A DNA stretch of 26,875 nt from Chara braunii (GCA_003427395.1 BFEA01000063.1:1863402-1890276), one strand, 5' to 3'. Positions 1 through 8,747 are shown, counted from the first letter of the stretch. The notes: generated by a model from the sequence alone, not told the origin. Translations and numbers: made by a program.

Positions 1-80
<80 letters not shown>
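1..80. repeat. (CT)n microsatellite at window start
   Basis: Pure CT dinucleotide repeat from the first base, about 40 units. Similar CT tracts occur at 5857-5917 and at the far right end of the window. Because the tract touches the edge its true length is unknown, and it may mark an assembly break. Confidence 0.97.
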
Positions 81-87
<7 letters not shown>

Positions 88-230
88 CTCTACACTCTAA
101 TTATCATATTCCCTACGCTTTCTTCTTTTGTAAGCCATTTCAGCATCATTGCTGGGAAATAGTATTGTTGCTCGTGAATCCTTTCACACTTACATGTTGG
201 CTTGCTGGCACACTATTTGGCCTCTTTGCA

Positions 231-417
231 CTACTCCTGGAAAGGGCAAGTATGGCAGACGGATCGGAGAAAGTGGTGGAGATTCGGGCTTTGTACTCTT
301 TGCTTTTCTAGCCCTTGTAGCATTTCTCTCATTCTTGGCTCGTCTGCATACATAAAGCCTTCTCCCCGTAACTCGAGTTTCTCACATCTAAGGAAATGTG
401 ATAGCAGGTGTTCCCCT
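231..417 (-). CDS. Candidate terminal coding exon, unknown protein
   Basis: On the minus strand an open frame of about 62 codons follows a CAG acceptor-like site (418-420) and ends in a TAG stop at 231-233. The peptide is charged and helix-prone, with stretches such as GEHLLSHFLRCEKLELRGEG and EPRMREMLQGLEKQR, and it ends HTCPFQE. Composition is more protein-like than the overlapping frames. It could be the last exon of a minus-strand gene whose other exons lie to the right. I do not recognise the family. The polypyrimidine tract before the acceptor is only moderate and no transcript evidence is available, so chance is a real alternative. Confidence 0.25.
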
Positions 418-446
418 CTGATGACGTCGTGAATGGTGGATAGCAA

Positions 447-2045
447 CAGAAATGCGCTTCAGGCACTGCCACCCCCCTCCTGCTATGGGTGTCTAGTCTA
501 AATACCCATATTATATGGATCAACTTCAGGGACGCAACCGCAATCTTTACTCCTGTTCTACTTGCAGCAGCAAGAAACGCTGACTACAGCCAAGGGGAGT
601 CTTTCGAGATAATAATAAAAAGAGACTTCTAATTCTAACTTTTCAGTGAGAGTTTGTCACAAATGTGCTTATTTTTAAAATGCCAATTGATGTGTTTCAT
701 GCTATGATATAGACTCATAATCGCTACCATCGCATCTGAGACAACAAACACGGGAAGTACGCATCCCAAATACAATGCTAGTAAGTATTCTTAGCCTTAA
801 ACAATGCATGGTTCAAGTGAATGCATAAGACCAGATACAATGGTAGAAAATCATCCTCGACATGAGAGTAACACATGATCTTTATGGCATAGACGATGCA
901 TGATTGAACGTAATGTAGCTTCATGTATGGATATTTCACCTTAAAGCAATGACCTTTTGGTCTTCTCCTATTTGTTTCGACTTTCTCTTTGTTTCTGTTT
1001 TTTTGCAGTGTTCTTAATAAATAATTCCAACTTCCAAGGCATGAGCTTATGATCGCTCCCGCTGCATCTGAGGCGACCAGAAAAAGAAATAGTGGCCGAT
1101 ATAGCAGTAGAAACCACTCTTCGCATTCAGTAAGCAGTGTAAGGCTGTAAGCACATTACATTATGTAATTCCTTCAAATTACAAGCATGCTAAAATGTTT
1201 AGTTCACATTCATAGACACCTCTTATTCTTCATGTCTGAAGTATAGTTCGAATAGAGCACATGGAACGGTTACAGGCGCGCATCTCATGTCTGAGCTGCT
1301 ACAGCATCAGCAGCAAATGAATCGACGATCAATCGTCCTGCTGTTGGTACTCGGAAGGGAAGCAATGAGAATTTTCAGGAACAACTACGTACGGTATTCC
1401 TTCTTCTTTTCGGATACACACGATGATTATGCCTGCCACTATACTCAGGTATTGTCTGTGCGTAACTAGATTAGGAATTTCCGCATGTCCACAACTTAGC
1501 CACAACTGAGCATGCCCACGACGTCCCATGATGTGCGTGACACAACTTACACACACACAATCACATACACACATACTACTTGTTAGTTCTTTGCTTCCTG
1601 TGTTCTTTGCAGCGTTCCCCCTGTTTTTCTTTCCTTCTATTTAATGCGTCCAGTGACACACCTGGAGATGTGCCAAATAGTTTGGCCGTACTTTATGAAA
1701 GTGCTTTTGCCTTTTGCACCACTAGGATGACTGCTGTTTCATGACGCCTGTGTTTCGTGGTGGTGACAGGCATTTGTCTATTTGATCCCTAGCTCTTCAG
1801 GGTGGCATGAGCCTTCAATTTGGCTGAGTTTGCCGGGTTTTCCACATGGTGGTACTGGTGCGTGATAACCTCATCCTTGCAGAAGGCAAAGCCTTTTTGA
1901 GTCGGTGCTGCCATGTTGCCCTGTTTCCTTGCTGAGTGCTCTGTTGTCTTCCATCCACTCCATTTGTCTGGCTGCAGCTTGTCCCCTTGCCTTGCTGGTT
2001 GCTCTACAAAGGTAGTTTCCCCCACCCACCCACTCACATCCTGCA
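447..2045. other. Non-coding stretch, intergenic or intronic
   Basis: No convincing coding frame. The sequence is AT-richer than the right half of the window. One imperfect direct repeat is visible: a segment around 715-745 (CGCATCTGAGACAACA) recurs around 1045-1080 (TGCATCTGAGGCGACCA). At 1540-1575 there is a CA-rich patch. At 1797-2000 two overlapping minus-strand frames stay open, but they compete and neither has clean exon borders, so I do not call a gene. Confidence 0.5.
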
Positions 2046-2049
2046 GAAA

Positions 2050-2285
2050 GTTTGGTATGTGTACCATCCGTATAAAGATAGTCTGGTGTGCATACCATCT
2101 CTACAAAGATAGTTTGGTGTGTGTGCCAATGTGTTTGGTGTGTGTACCAATGTGTTTGGTGTGTGTACCAATCTGTTTGGTGTGTGTACCATCGGTAAAA
2201 CAATGGTTTGATGTGTGTACCATGGGTAAAATGCTCGTTTGGGTAGTTTGGTGTGTATACCAAGGTGTTTGGTGTGTGTACCATT
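2050..2285. repeat. Palindromic minisatellite, core TTTGGTGTGTGTACCA
   Basis: About nine copies of a 16-bp core of form TTTGGT-GTGTGT-ACCA, with variants such as TTTGGTATGTGTACCA and TTTGATGTGTGTACCA. Four central copies sit 21 bp apart; the others are separated by variable spacers that include repeated ACAAAGATAGT. Each core is an inverted repeat (TGGT...ACCA), so every unit could form a small hairpin or a two-fold symmetric protein site. Open frames crossing it on both strands are by-products of the repetition. Confidence 0.85.
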
Positions 2286-2410
2286 GGTACAAAGTACTAC
2301 AAACCATAGATAGTTTAGACTGTTTGCACCTATGGTTTGGACTGTATCTGCCTTAGAGAACCTCAGGAAACTACGTTACTTCTTCAGAAAACACATAACC
2401 AACCACCAAT

Positions 2411-2901
2411 CTAATTGTCTCCAAGATAGTGCCAATAGTTGTAAGGATGAGATGGATGAGGACACTGAAGACTTAGCGAAGCATTCTCAGTACAACAATT
2501 GCCACAATAGCTGGCATTGAGCATGCCAACCGAACACTCCCGATAAATGGCATGCCCATTGCAGGCCAACATGAAGGAAGAACAAGCACCACAAAAGACA
2601 ATGCATTTAGTAGAACGCCCATGGCCGCAAAACGGACATATAGTGTCCAGATGCAGATGGTGCCTACAGTAAGGAAAGGTGGGACAGTCCTCTGCACACA
2701 CGGATGCACAAAAAACCATGTCATTGTGGTGATTGTGACATAGACAATGACGGCTGCACCCGAGTGTAACAGTGTTTCTGGCTGTGCAAAGGAGAAGGTC
2801 ACAGAGTGTTGATACATTGTCCTGCTGCACGCGGCCAGAGTAATGATCTTCGACATAAAATGTTTGTGGACGGTTTCGTGTGGCAAGAAAACAGCACCAT
2901 T
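2411..2901 (-). CDS. Cys/His-rich C-terminal exon of a host gene
   Basis: Minus-strand exon after an excellent acceptor (ACTGATTTCTTACAG, ending at 2902), running 163 codons to a TAG stop. The first two bases complete a codon begun by the exon at 3139-3043, giving GAA and a continuous frame across a 141-bp GTGAGT...ACAG intron. After a short region containing FYVEDHYSGRVQQDN comes a dense Cys/His stretch: about 20 Cys and a dozen His in roughly 135 residues, with patterns such as CPTFPYCRHH, ICPFCGHGRSTKC and FCGACSSFMLACNGH. Paired CxxC spacing suggests several zinc-binding sites. I do not recognise the family. A competing frame here encodes hydrophobic segments, but it lacks the splice agreement and looks like the shadow of the Cys codons. 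Confidence 0.5.
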
Positions 2902-3042
2902 CTGTAAGAAATCAGTAACATTAGTCGTGGCATGGACCATGGTGCGGTTGTCCCACAGCTCCCAGTGGTTAGAGGCATGTACAATGGCCAGGTCCTCGTA
3001 CAATGCAGGCAGAGATGTGGGATGGAGAATGACACCACTCAC

Positions 3043-3139
3043 CTGCCTGAGCATTACGTAGTTCAAGTTGGTGGTCTCTCATTACTTGTAGGAACACAAT
3101 TGTAAAGCCCCCTTTCCTAATATGACCACCATCCTCTGC
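3043..3139 (-). CDS. Upstream exon of the Cys/His-rich gene
   Basis: A 97-bp open segment between a CTACAG acceptor (3140-3142, pyrimidine-rich upstream) and a GCAG|GTGAGT donor (exon ends 3043). It encodes a charged peptide including KGGFTIVFLQVMRDHQLELR and leaves one base to pair with the next exon, preserving the frame. The same frame stays open rightwards to the LTR junction at 3205 (WPALYFLAIAPQHDADLPC), so the exon may really begin further upstream and have been cut by the LTR insertion. Either reading puts the LTR inside this gene. Confidence 0.45.
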
Positions 3140-3205
3140 CTGTAGGCAGGGAAGATCAGCATCATGCTGAGGCGCAATTGCAAGAAAGTATAAAGCGGGC
3201 CATGG

Positions 3206-4153
3206 TGAAACGGTATTCACCAGTTCACAGTAGCTGATGCAGATCCCAGGGTTCGATCCCTAGTCCCCACCTCACCTGTGTACAGTATCTGTGTCGACCC
3301 CTAGAGTTGAACCCGTGACCTATGTATTTGTAACAGTTGGTAGGTTCTCGTAGGGTCCATAGGTAGCAGGGGTTCGATCTGTAGACCTGTCGAGTAGGAG
3401 TCACAGTCAGGTCTAGAAGTCGTAGCTGTAGCTTTCTTGAAAGGTCAAGGTCGTAGCTGCTACAGTCCAGAAAGGTCAAGGTTGTAGCTGCTACAGTATC
3501 GAAAGGCCAAGTCTACGGCCTTCCAGAAGTTCCCAGTAGTGGCCTTTCGAAGTTGCCCACGTTTAGGCTAAGGCAAGTGGGCAAGTGGTGAGGCAAGTGG
3601 TGGAGTCTGCCCGTGCTGAGTCAGCAGTCCCAGTCCTAGGCAGTCCTGGTCCAGTCAAGCAAGTACCGCATGGGACTGTGTGCACTTCGGGCATGGGAAA
3701 GGGCCAGACCAACGAGCTGCAGAAGTATAAATCAAGAGGCAGCGCCCAGTCATTCATTCATTCCTGCGTGAGCCATGCGGAAGCGCTGCCACAAGCGACT
3801 TGTGCAAGGAGGTCTGCAGTGAGCCCGAAGACGAAGTGGGCGAGAGAGACGGAGTGTAGCCATAGCGATAGGGTAGTAGCGGCCATAGCCGCCATAGCTG
3901 TAGTTGGAGTTCAGTGTGTGTGTGTGTGTGTGAGTGTCCAAAGAATCACGTGTGGGATATCCAAGGTGATCCTGTGTATGCGAACAGGGAGTTGAATGGG
4001 CGCTATGTCGCCATAGCCATTTGAAGTGAACTCGTATCTGAGTTGCGTTCTTGGTTGCCATATCTCCTGAGTTCTGAAGTGGCCGCTTGTCGCCAGTTTG
4101 TTGCGCTACTGTTTGCATGCATGTAACTGTGGATGAAAACAAGTCTGATTGCA
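3206..4153 (+). mobile_element. LTR copy i, same family as element A
   Basis: A 948-bp sequence starting TGAAACGG and ending GATTGCA (TG...CA). It matches, inverted, 7733-8669 (very closely) and 19321-20260 (more diverged). It carries LTR promoter architecture in this orientation: a direct repeat with 31-bp period containing AAAGGTCAAGG and GTAGCTGCTAC (about 3441-3505), then a TATA box TATAAAT at 3726-3732, then GCCATAGC repeats and a short GT tract. Flanks are ATGG (3202-3205) and GTGG (4154-4157), matching a 4-bp target duplication with one change. No internal region adjoins it, so it is best read as a solo LTR. Open frames inside it are not genes. Confidence 0.88.
3726..3732 (+). promoter_or_regulatory. 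TATA box of LTR copy i
   Basis: TATAAAT, conserved at the equivalent place in the other two copies (minus strand, 8134-8140 and 19757-19763). The upstream 31-bp repeats act as plausible enhancers. Transcription would start about 30 bp downstream, near the CATTCATTCATTCC stretch. Confidence 0.7.
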
Positions 4154-4426
4154 GTGGAGAATGTGCAGACAGATATAGTTGCAGTGAGATCACAGACATT
4201 GGGGGGCATCTCAGGCTGGAGCGCCAAATGCTGGCCTGCAATCTGCAGATCACCCAGATGGCGTTGCAAGCCTAAAATGTCCTGGGCTCTTTGCTGGTCC
4301 ATCATTTGCAGATCACCAGTGTGGCCTACAGTTTGTGGGGGGGGGAAATTGGGGTTCAGTCAAACGACGCTGGTCAGACAGTTGCAAATCACCCATGTGG
4401 TCTAGCTTTGTGGAGCAATTTGCAAT
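4154..4426 (-). CDS. Gln-rich fragment with GDLQ repeats, cut by an LTR
   Basis: Minus-strand frame of 91 codons from just after a TGA (4427-4429) to the LTR junction. It contains three diverged copies of H-x-GDLQ followed by a DQ/GQ-containing stretch, spaced about 20-26 residues (GDLQLSDQRR, GDLQMMDQQR, GDLQIAGQHL). The repetition in both DNA and protein suggests real coding origin, for example a low-complexity activation or linker domain. Further right (4402-4641) another minus-strand frame is also Gln/Pro-rich and carries a fourth LQ-like unit, so an indel or an intron may separate them. Its relation to the Cys/His-rich exons is inferred only from strand and position. Confidence 0.35.
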
Positions 4427-4877
4427 TCAGGCAAATCATGTCCCAATCCCTGGACATTTGGGGCTACACTTTGGGCAGGGACTGCCCCTGGAATCGGGAG
4501 TGTACTCTGGGCGGAGACCATATCCTGCTGTGCAGGTGACTCGTGAATATCTAATGCTGCAGGGCATAAAACATGCGGCTGCCTGCAGGAAGCTGGACTG
4601 TCCACAGGGGGCATACGAGCGGATATTGTTGTTTGGAACAAAGGAACAAATTGAAAGGTTTCTGCACATCACCCTGTAACCTGGACGATCAACAAATGCC
4701 CAAAACAGAAGAAAAATCAAATCCATTTACTAAAGAAGAAGAAATGTTGCCTCTGGCATTGGCTCAGCACAGCACATCACCATCAAACCGAACAAAAAAA
4801 CGCAAACGAGCGTGACACTACGCCATCACTCTGCACCGTACTGCAAGCCGTGGGGTTGTCCCCTAGCGGCAGGATGT

Positions 4878-5040
4878 TCTAAGAAAACAAAGGAAAGAAA
4901 AGGAACTGTGAAATGAGCATGCATATCCAAAAGCAACCCAAGATTCCGGAATCTGAATGCATTCGTTGTGGGGTCAATTCAATTTGAAAATTAAGCAGGA
5001 ATACTAGGAAAATAAATTTATTTATGTTTGTTCTTTTCAC
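4878..5040 (-). other. Intron after the helical exon, with an acceptor at its end
   Basis: On the minus strand this begins GTGAAAAG directly after the exon at 5041-5302 and ends TTTCCTTTGTTTTCTTAG at 4879. The boundaries fit a 162-bp GT-AG intron. The following open stretch starts in the correct phase (NILPLGDNPTACS) but soon meets a stop, so the next exon is either short or degraded. Confidence 0.4.
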
Positions 5041-5302
5041 CTCAGAGACAAGAGCTGCTTCAAGTTCGAGGTTCATGATCTCGGACAAATAACTGCGGGC
5101 GAAGTAGTTAGATGTGAAAGGAATAGAAGGCCTTTTGTAGCTGATGTCCACAATCTCCTGTCTTAAACATCTTGCCACGTGTTTGTCAGAGAGAGCGTTT
5201 TCGTATGCATGGAGGTAGCTCAGCACCAAAGTCATTTTTGCAGCCGCATACTGTGCCTCTAGCTCAAACAGGTCAGACAGCACAAGCTGGTAGTCGATGT
5301 AC
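5041..5302 (-). CDS. Internal exon of a helical protein, CCDC162-like
   Basis: A 262-bp minus-strand exon bounded by a strong acceptor (TTTCTCTTTTTGCTTTTGTCAG) and a GAG|GTGAAA donor. It holds one leading base plus exactly 87 codons. The peptide is an amphipathic helical segment with the run LRQEIVDISYKRP, then NYFARSYLSEI and NLELEAALV. From memory this spacing (a YL..YE helix, RQ.I.D...RRP, YF..SY..E) resembles the conserved helical region of CCDC162-type proteins, which occur in ciliated eukaryotes. That would fit an alga with flagellated sperm. The exon call rests on splice sites and phase; the family call is tentative. Neighbouring exons could not be joined with confidence. Confidence 0.55.
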
Positions 5303-5407
5303 CTGACAAAAGCAAAAAGAGAAAAGAAGAGTGAAAAGGGAGGAAAGGACACAAACAAAGTCAGTAACCTACAGGCTAACAATCGATTGAATGGAGTTCA
5401 CGGACTT

Positions 5408-5468
5408 GAAAAAGAAAAGAAAAAGAAAAAGAAAAAGAAAAAGAAAAAGAAAAAGAAAAAGAAAAAGA
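5408..5468. repeat. (GAAAAA)n microsatellite
   Basis: About ten tandem hexamers. It lies in the presumed intron upstream of the helical exon on the minus strand. Similar A-rich GAAAAA tails end the SINE copies near 18.76 kb, so it could be a relic tail, but no SINE body adjoins it. Confidence 0.93.
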
Positions 5469-5519
5469 CAAAAAAGCAACGGAGTTCACTTAGTAAGTTA
5501 GTACCTGCCTTGCAGCTGA

Positions 5520-5852
5520 ATGGAAGAAGAAGCTAACTGTTGATCAACCGATGAAAAGTTCAATCCTGTTGAACAAATAAGGTTGAACGAAAAAGGGAGG
5601 TTAAATAGAGCTCACTGCAATGGACCTCCGGAATTAAAATTTAAAACCCAATTCACAGCATGCATGAAAAGAGCATTCACATGAGAGTTCACACGACAGC
5701 CGAGAGATGAAACATGAATCAGCGCACCAAGAATTCCCACTCCAAATATTATATTATACAATTGAAGAGTTTGAGTGACCTGCGGCCTCAGCTGCGATCC
5801 AACAACAACAACCTGACTGCAGTATGAACCGGACTCCCCCTACCCCAATGTG

Positions 5853-5920
<68 letters not shown>

Positions 5921-6071
5921 TCCTGTCTCCCTCAACCTCTCTGTCACTCTCTCTCTCTCCCTTCTCAACCTCTACTTGGATCTACCCTGAATACATCGGC
6001 GATGTACCACCTTGCACCTCTACGACTATGGCCGCCTTCTCCCCCTCGTAACCCTAGCTATAGACATCTTC
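5520..6071. other. Gene-free stretch with (CT)n tract at 5857-5917
   Basis: No supported coding sequence. The (CT)n run is followed by further CT/CA-rich sequence to about 5970. The left border of element B is not sharp: pol similarity becomes visible only at about 6072. Confidence 0.6.
5857..5917. repeat. (CT)n microsatellite
   Basis: Uninterrupted CT dinucleotides, about 30 units. Serine/leucine-rich frames across it are artefacts of the repeat. Confidence 0.96.
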
Positions 6072-6200
6072 TCCCTCATTGTCTTGGGGATGACGGGATA
6101 TTACCGCCCGCTGTCAAGAACTATATCACTATCGCTACCCCCATCCCATGGGACTGGACGCACGATTGCCAGAGAGCCTTCAAGAGGTTGAAGTATGCTC
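6072..6200 (+). pseudogene. RT C-terminal/connection remnant of element B
   Basis: Fragment reading LGMTGYYRP, then after a one-base shift VKNYITIATP and WDWTHDCQRAFKRLKYAL. This is the stretch that joins reverse transcriptase to RNase H in Ty3/gypsy polyproteins. It breaks off at a poly-T run starting about 6201. The following residues (HHGIFKLPDPEKP) reappear at 6693, showing that what lies between is inserted. Confidence 0.75.
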
Positions 6201-6690
6201 TTTTTTTTTTTCCCTTTTTCTTTCTCAGAAGGTTGTAGGTGGTGTCAAGGATAGTTTCAGGCGAGGCAGTCCGTCAGGAGGCTGGACACACCGGGTTCAG
6301 CCTTCTGATGGCCTGGTGAACTCACCCACTCACACAGAGGCCTCTCTCAAGATCGGGGCACTCAGCCTCACCACGCACACACACACACGGGGGGCATCGA
6401 CCAAGACCAGTGTTACTCGATCGCTTGTAACGGGTGCGTCACACTCGAACTCAGATTCCAGGGTTCCCCAAGGTGACACGGCGGAAGGCCCGAGGCACAA
6501 CTGTCGCACGGCACCGAAGGGAGTTGTCGTAGGTCTGCTATGAGTGTGGCGAACCCTGGCCTTCCCCCCCTTCTGCCCCTGTTTTTGCTACTTGGTTCCA
6601 ATGGTGCATATTTTTCCCACATGATGCTGATGGTACACAATTTTCCCTCATAGTGCTGTCCACGGAGTCCACACACTAAGTCCACCCCTA
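6201..6690. mobile_element. Unidentified 0.49-kb insertion in element B
   Basis: Sequence separating two adjacent segments of the element B polyprotein. It begins with a poly-T/pyrimidine run (about 6201-6232), which would be a poly-A tail if the insert is a retroposon on the minus strand. It contains a CA repeat (6373-6388) and ends near CCCCTAGC. No coding frame, no clear terminal inverted repeats and no long target duplication could be fixed; ATGC occurs on both sides. A short SINE/LINE end is possible but unproven. Confidence 0.5.
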
Positions 6691-6692
6691 GC

Positions 6693-7301
6693 ATGCATCA
6701 TGGGATCTTCAAACTACCCGATCCTGAAAAGCCGTTCATTGTAACCACCGACTCGCCAGTACGGCATCGGTGTGGTTTTGCAGCCACCAGGGGTAAAAGG
6801 TCGAGGACGATCGAGTACATCAGTAAGAAGATTCCATCTGAGAAGTTATCGAAATCTACTTTTGAGCGTGAGTTATACGCCCTTTACAAGGCCTTCACCC
6901 ATTCGAGGCATTACCTGTTGGGCAGATTTTTCATTGTGAGATCTGACCATCAGTCCTTCAAATGGACCAAGACGCAACCGGCTCTCTTCCATGCTCTGAA
7001 CAGATGGATTGAAGTCATAGACCAATATGACTTTGACCTGCAATATCTAAAGGGGGCATACAACAAGGTTGTGGATGCTCTGTCACGAAGGGCAGATTTT
7101 CTGGGTGCGAAAATAACTGAGTTTGGACTTTCTGACGATCTGACTCGATCCATGGTGGAAGCCTACAAAGAGGATGCAGTGATGTCTGACATCATGCGCA
7201 AACTCGGGGCCAAAGATAAGGCCACAGCAGATGAGTTTGTGCTGGTTGATGGCTTGGTGTTCCTTGAGAAGGCAGGGAATAAAAGACTGTGTACCGTCTA
7301 A
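6693..7301 (+). pseudogene. RNase H domain and linker of element B
   Basis: Open frame of 202 codons encoding the Ty3/gypsy RNase H that degrades RNA in the RNA/DNA hybrid. Carboxylates in the expected positions are visible: VTTDS near residue 19, FERELYAL near 57, RSDHQS near 86, and VVDALSRR near 126. A linker leading to the integrase zinc domain follows. The frame stops at CTV* because of an indel near 7285; the zinc domain resumes in another frame (RxCVPSKES). The first ATG is probably not a true start, since the frame continues the upstream pol segment across the insertion. Confidence 0.85.
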
Positions 7302-7659
7302 GGAGTCTTTGAGTAGTTTGTTTTTAGGTGGGTGTCATGATGCGACCGGACACTTTGGCTACAAGAAGACTTCAGCTAATCTAGTACAGAGATTTTGGTG
7401 GCCCACTATGATGGAGGATGCCAAGAAGTATGTAGAGACTTCTCAGGTTTGCCATCGTGACAAACTAAGAACTCAGGCTCCTCTTGCACTTATCAAGCCC
7501 TTGCCCATTCCCACCGGACCCGGACAGAGTGTGTCCATGGAGATACGCTCATGACCAGCACAAGCGGCACGAGGCACATCTTTGTCATAGCGGACCGGTT
7601 TAATAAGTATGCTGGTCAGTCGCCATGCGCGGGACAACGAAGTCGGACCATGTCTTTAA
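7285..7659 (+). pseudogene. Integrase N-terminal half of element B
   Basis: Contains the HHCC zinc-binding module (GGCHDATGHFGYKKT...VETSQVCHRD). The first Cys of the usual CxxC pair is Ser here, so zinc binding is probably lost. Then comes the start of the catalytic core: TGPGQSVSM, a small deletion (near 7540) that removes residues around the first catalytic Asp, and RHIFVIADRFNKYA. After another indel (near 7615) the frame reads VAMRGTTKSDHVF and is cut at TTTAA by the TIR element. The remainder resumes at 8748. Confidence 0.82.
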
Positions 7660-8747
7660 AGCACCAGTACATGCCAGCTGCTGGCCGCGGGCCCCTTTTG
7701 GAGGTCGCCCACCTCCGATTCATTTCATCTACTGCAATCAGACTCGCTTTCATTCACACTTTACATGCATGCAAACAGTAGCGCAGCAACTGGCGACATG
7801 CGCCCACTCAGTACTCAGAGATATGGCAACCCAGATACGAGTTCTCTTCCAATGGCTATGGCGACAGCACCCATACAACTCTCTGTTCGCATACACTGGA
7901 TCACCCTGGATATCCCACATGCGGTACTCTGTTCACTCTCACGCACTCACACACTGAACTCCAACTACAGCTATGGCGGCTATGGCCGCCTCTACCCTAT
8001 CGCAATGGCTAAGCCTCGTCTCTCTGCCCACTTCGTCTTCGGGCTCACTTCAGACCTCCTTGCACAAGTTGCTGTGGCAGCGCTTCCGCATGGCTCACGC
8101 AGGAATGAATGAATGGCTGGGCGCTGCCTCTTGATTTATACTTCTGCAGCTCGTTGGTCTGGCCCTTTCCCATGCCCGAAATGCACACAGTCCCATGCGG
8201 TACTTGCCTGACTGGACCAGGACTGACTGGGGACTGGGACTGCTGACTCAGCACGGGTAGACTCCACCACTTGACCACTTTCCTCACCACTTGCCCACTT
8301 GCCTCAGCCTAAACGTGGGCAACTTCGAAAGGCCACTACTGGGACCTTCTGGAAGGCCGTAGAGTTGGCCTTTCGTGACTGTAGCAGCTACGACTTTGAC
8401 CTTTCTGGACTGTAGCAGCTACGACCTTGACCTTTCGGGAAAGCTACAGCTATGACTTCTAGACCTGACTGTGACTCCTACTCGACAGGTCTACAGATCG
8501 AACCCCTGCTACCTATGGACCCTACGAGAACCTACCAACTGTTACAAATACATAGGTCACGGGTTCAACTCTAGGGGTCGACACAGATACTGTACACAGG
8601 TGAGGTGGGGACTAGGGATCGAACCCTGGGATCTGCATCAGCTACTGCGAATTGGTGAATACCGTTTCACTACGGTGCTCGGCCTCCTAAATTTTTGGAG
8701 AGGCTCAAAACAGGTTCTCCAGTTGCCTGGGGCAATGTACTGGTGGT
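7660..8747. mobile_element. 147-bp TIR element (TTAA target), split by an LTR
   Basis: Both outer ends form 13-bp terminal inverted repeats with one mismatch: AGCACCAGTACAT at 7660-7672 and ATGTACTGGTGGT at 8735-8747. Both are flanked by TTAA (7656-7659 and 8748-8751). Removing everything between the two TTAA copies restores the integrase frame (V-F-K-L-F-M-D-N-W) exactly, which proves an insertion with target duplication. Without the LTR and its 4-bp duplication the element is 147 bp (7660-7732 plus 8674-8747), too short to code: a MITE-like non-autonomous DNA transposon. TTAA targets are typical of piggyBac elements, but the termini do not start CCC, so the superfamily is unsettled. Confidence 0.72.
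7733..8669 (-). mobile_element. Solo LTR copy ii inside the TIR element
   Basis: A 937-bp LTR (plus strand TGCAATCAG...CCGTTTCA) flanked by identical CTAC on both sides (7729-7732 and 8670-8673), with no internal retroelement sequence, so it is a solo LTR left by recombination. It is nearly identical to copy i (3206-4153, opposite orientation) and more distant from the element A 3' LTR (19321-20260). TATA box on the minus strand at 8134-8140, with paired GTAGCAGCTACGACCTTGAC repeats at about 8370-8430. The protein frames that cross it are chance. Confidence 0.88.

Noticed and set aside
2473-3066. 197-codon minus frame with several hydrophobic segments, as a membrane protein
   Set aside because: It overlaps the spliced Cys/His-rich frame one base off; its hydrophobicity reflects shifted Cys/Phe codons, and it reads through two good splice signals.
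3225-4130. Several open frames on both strands (e.g. 136 and 167 codons)
   Set aside because: They lie in the LTR and recur in the other LTR copies with different frame breaks; nothing domain-like is encoded.
6188-6233. Very short intron (GTATGC ... TTTCTCAG) in element B
   Set aside because: Too short for a normal intron, and the sequence after it does not resume the polyprotein; the block to 6690 behaves as an insertion.
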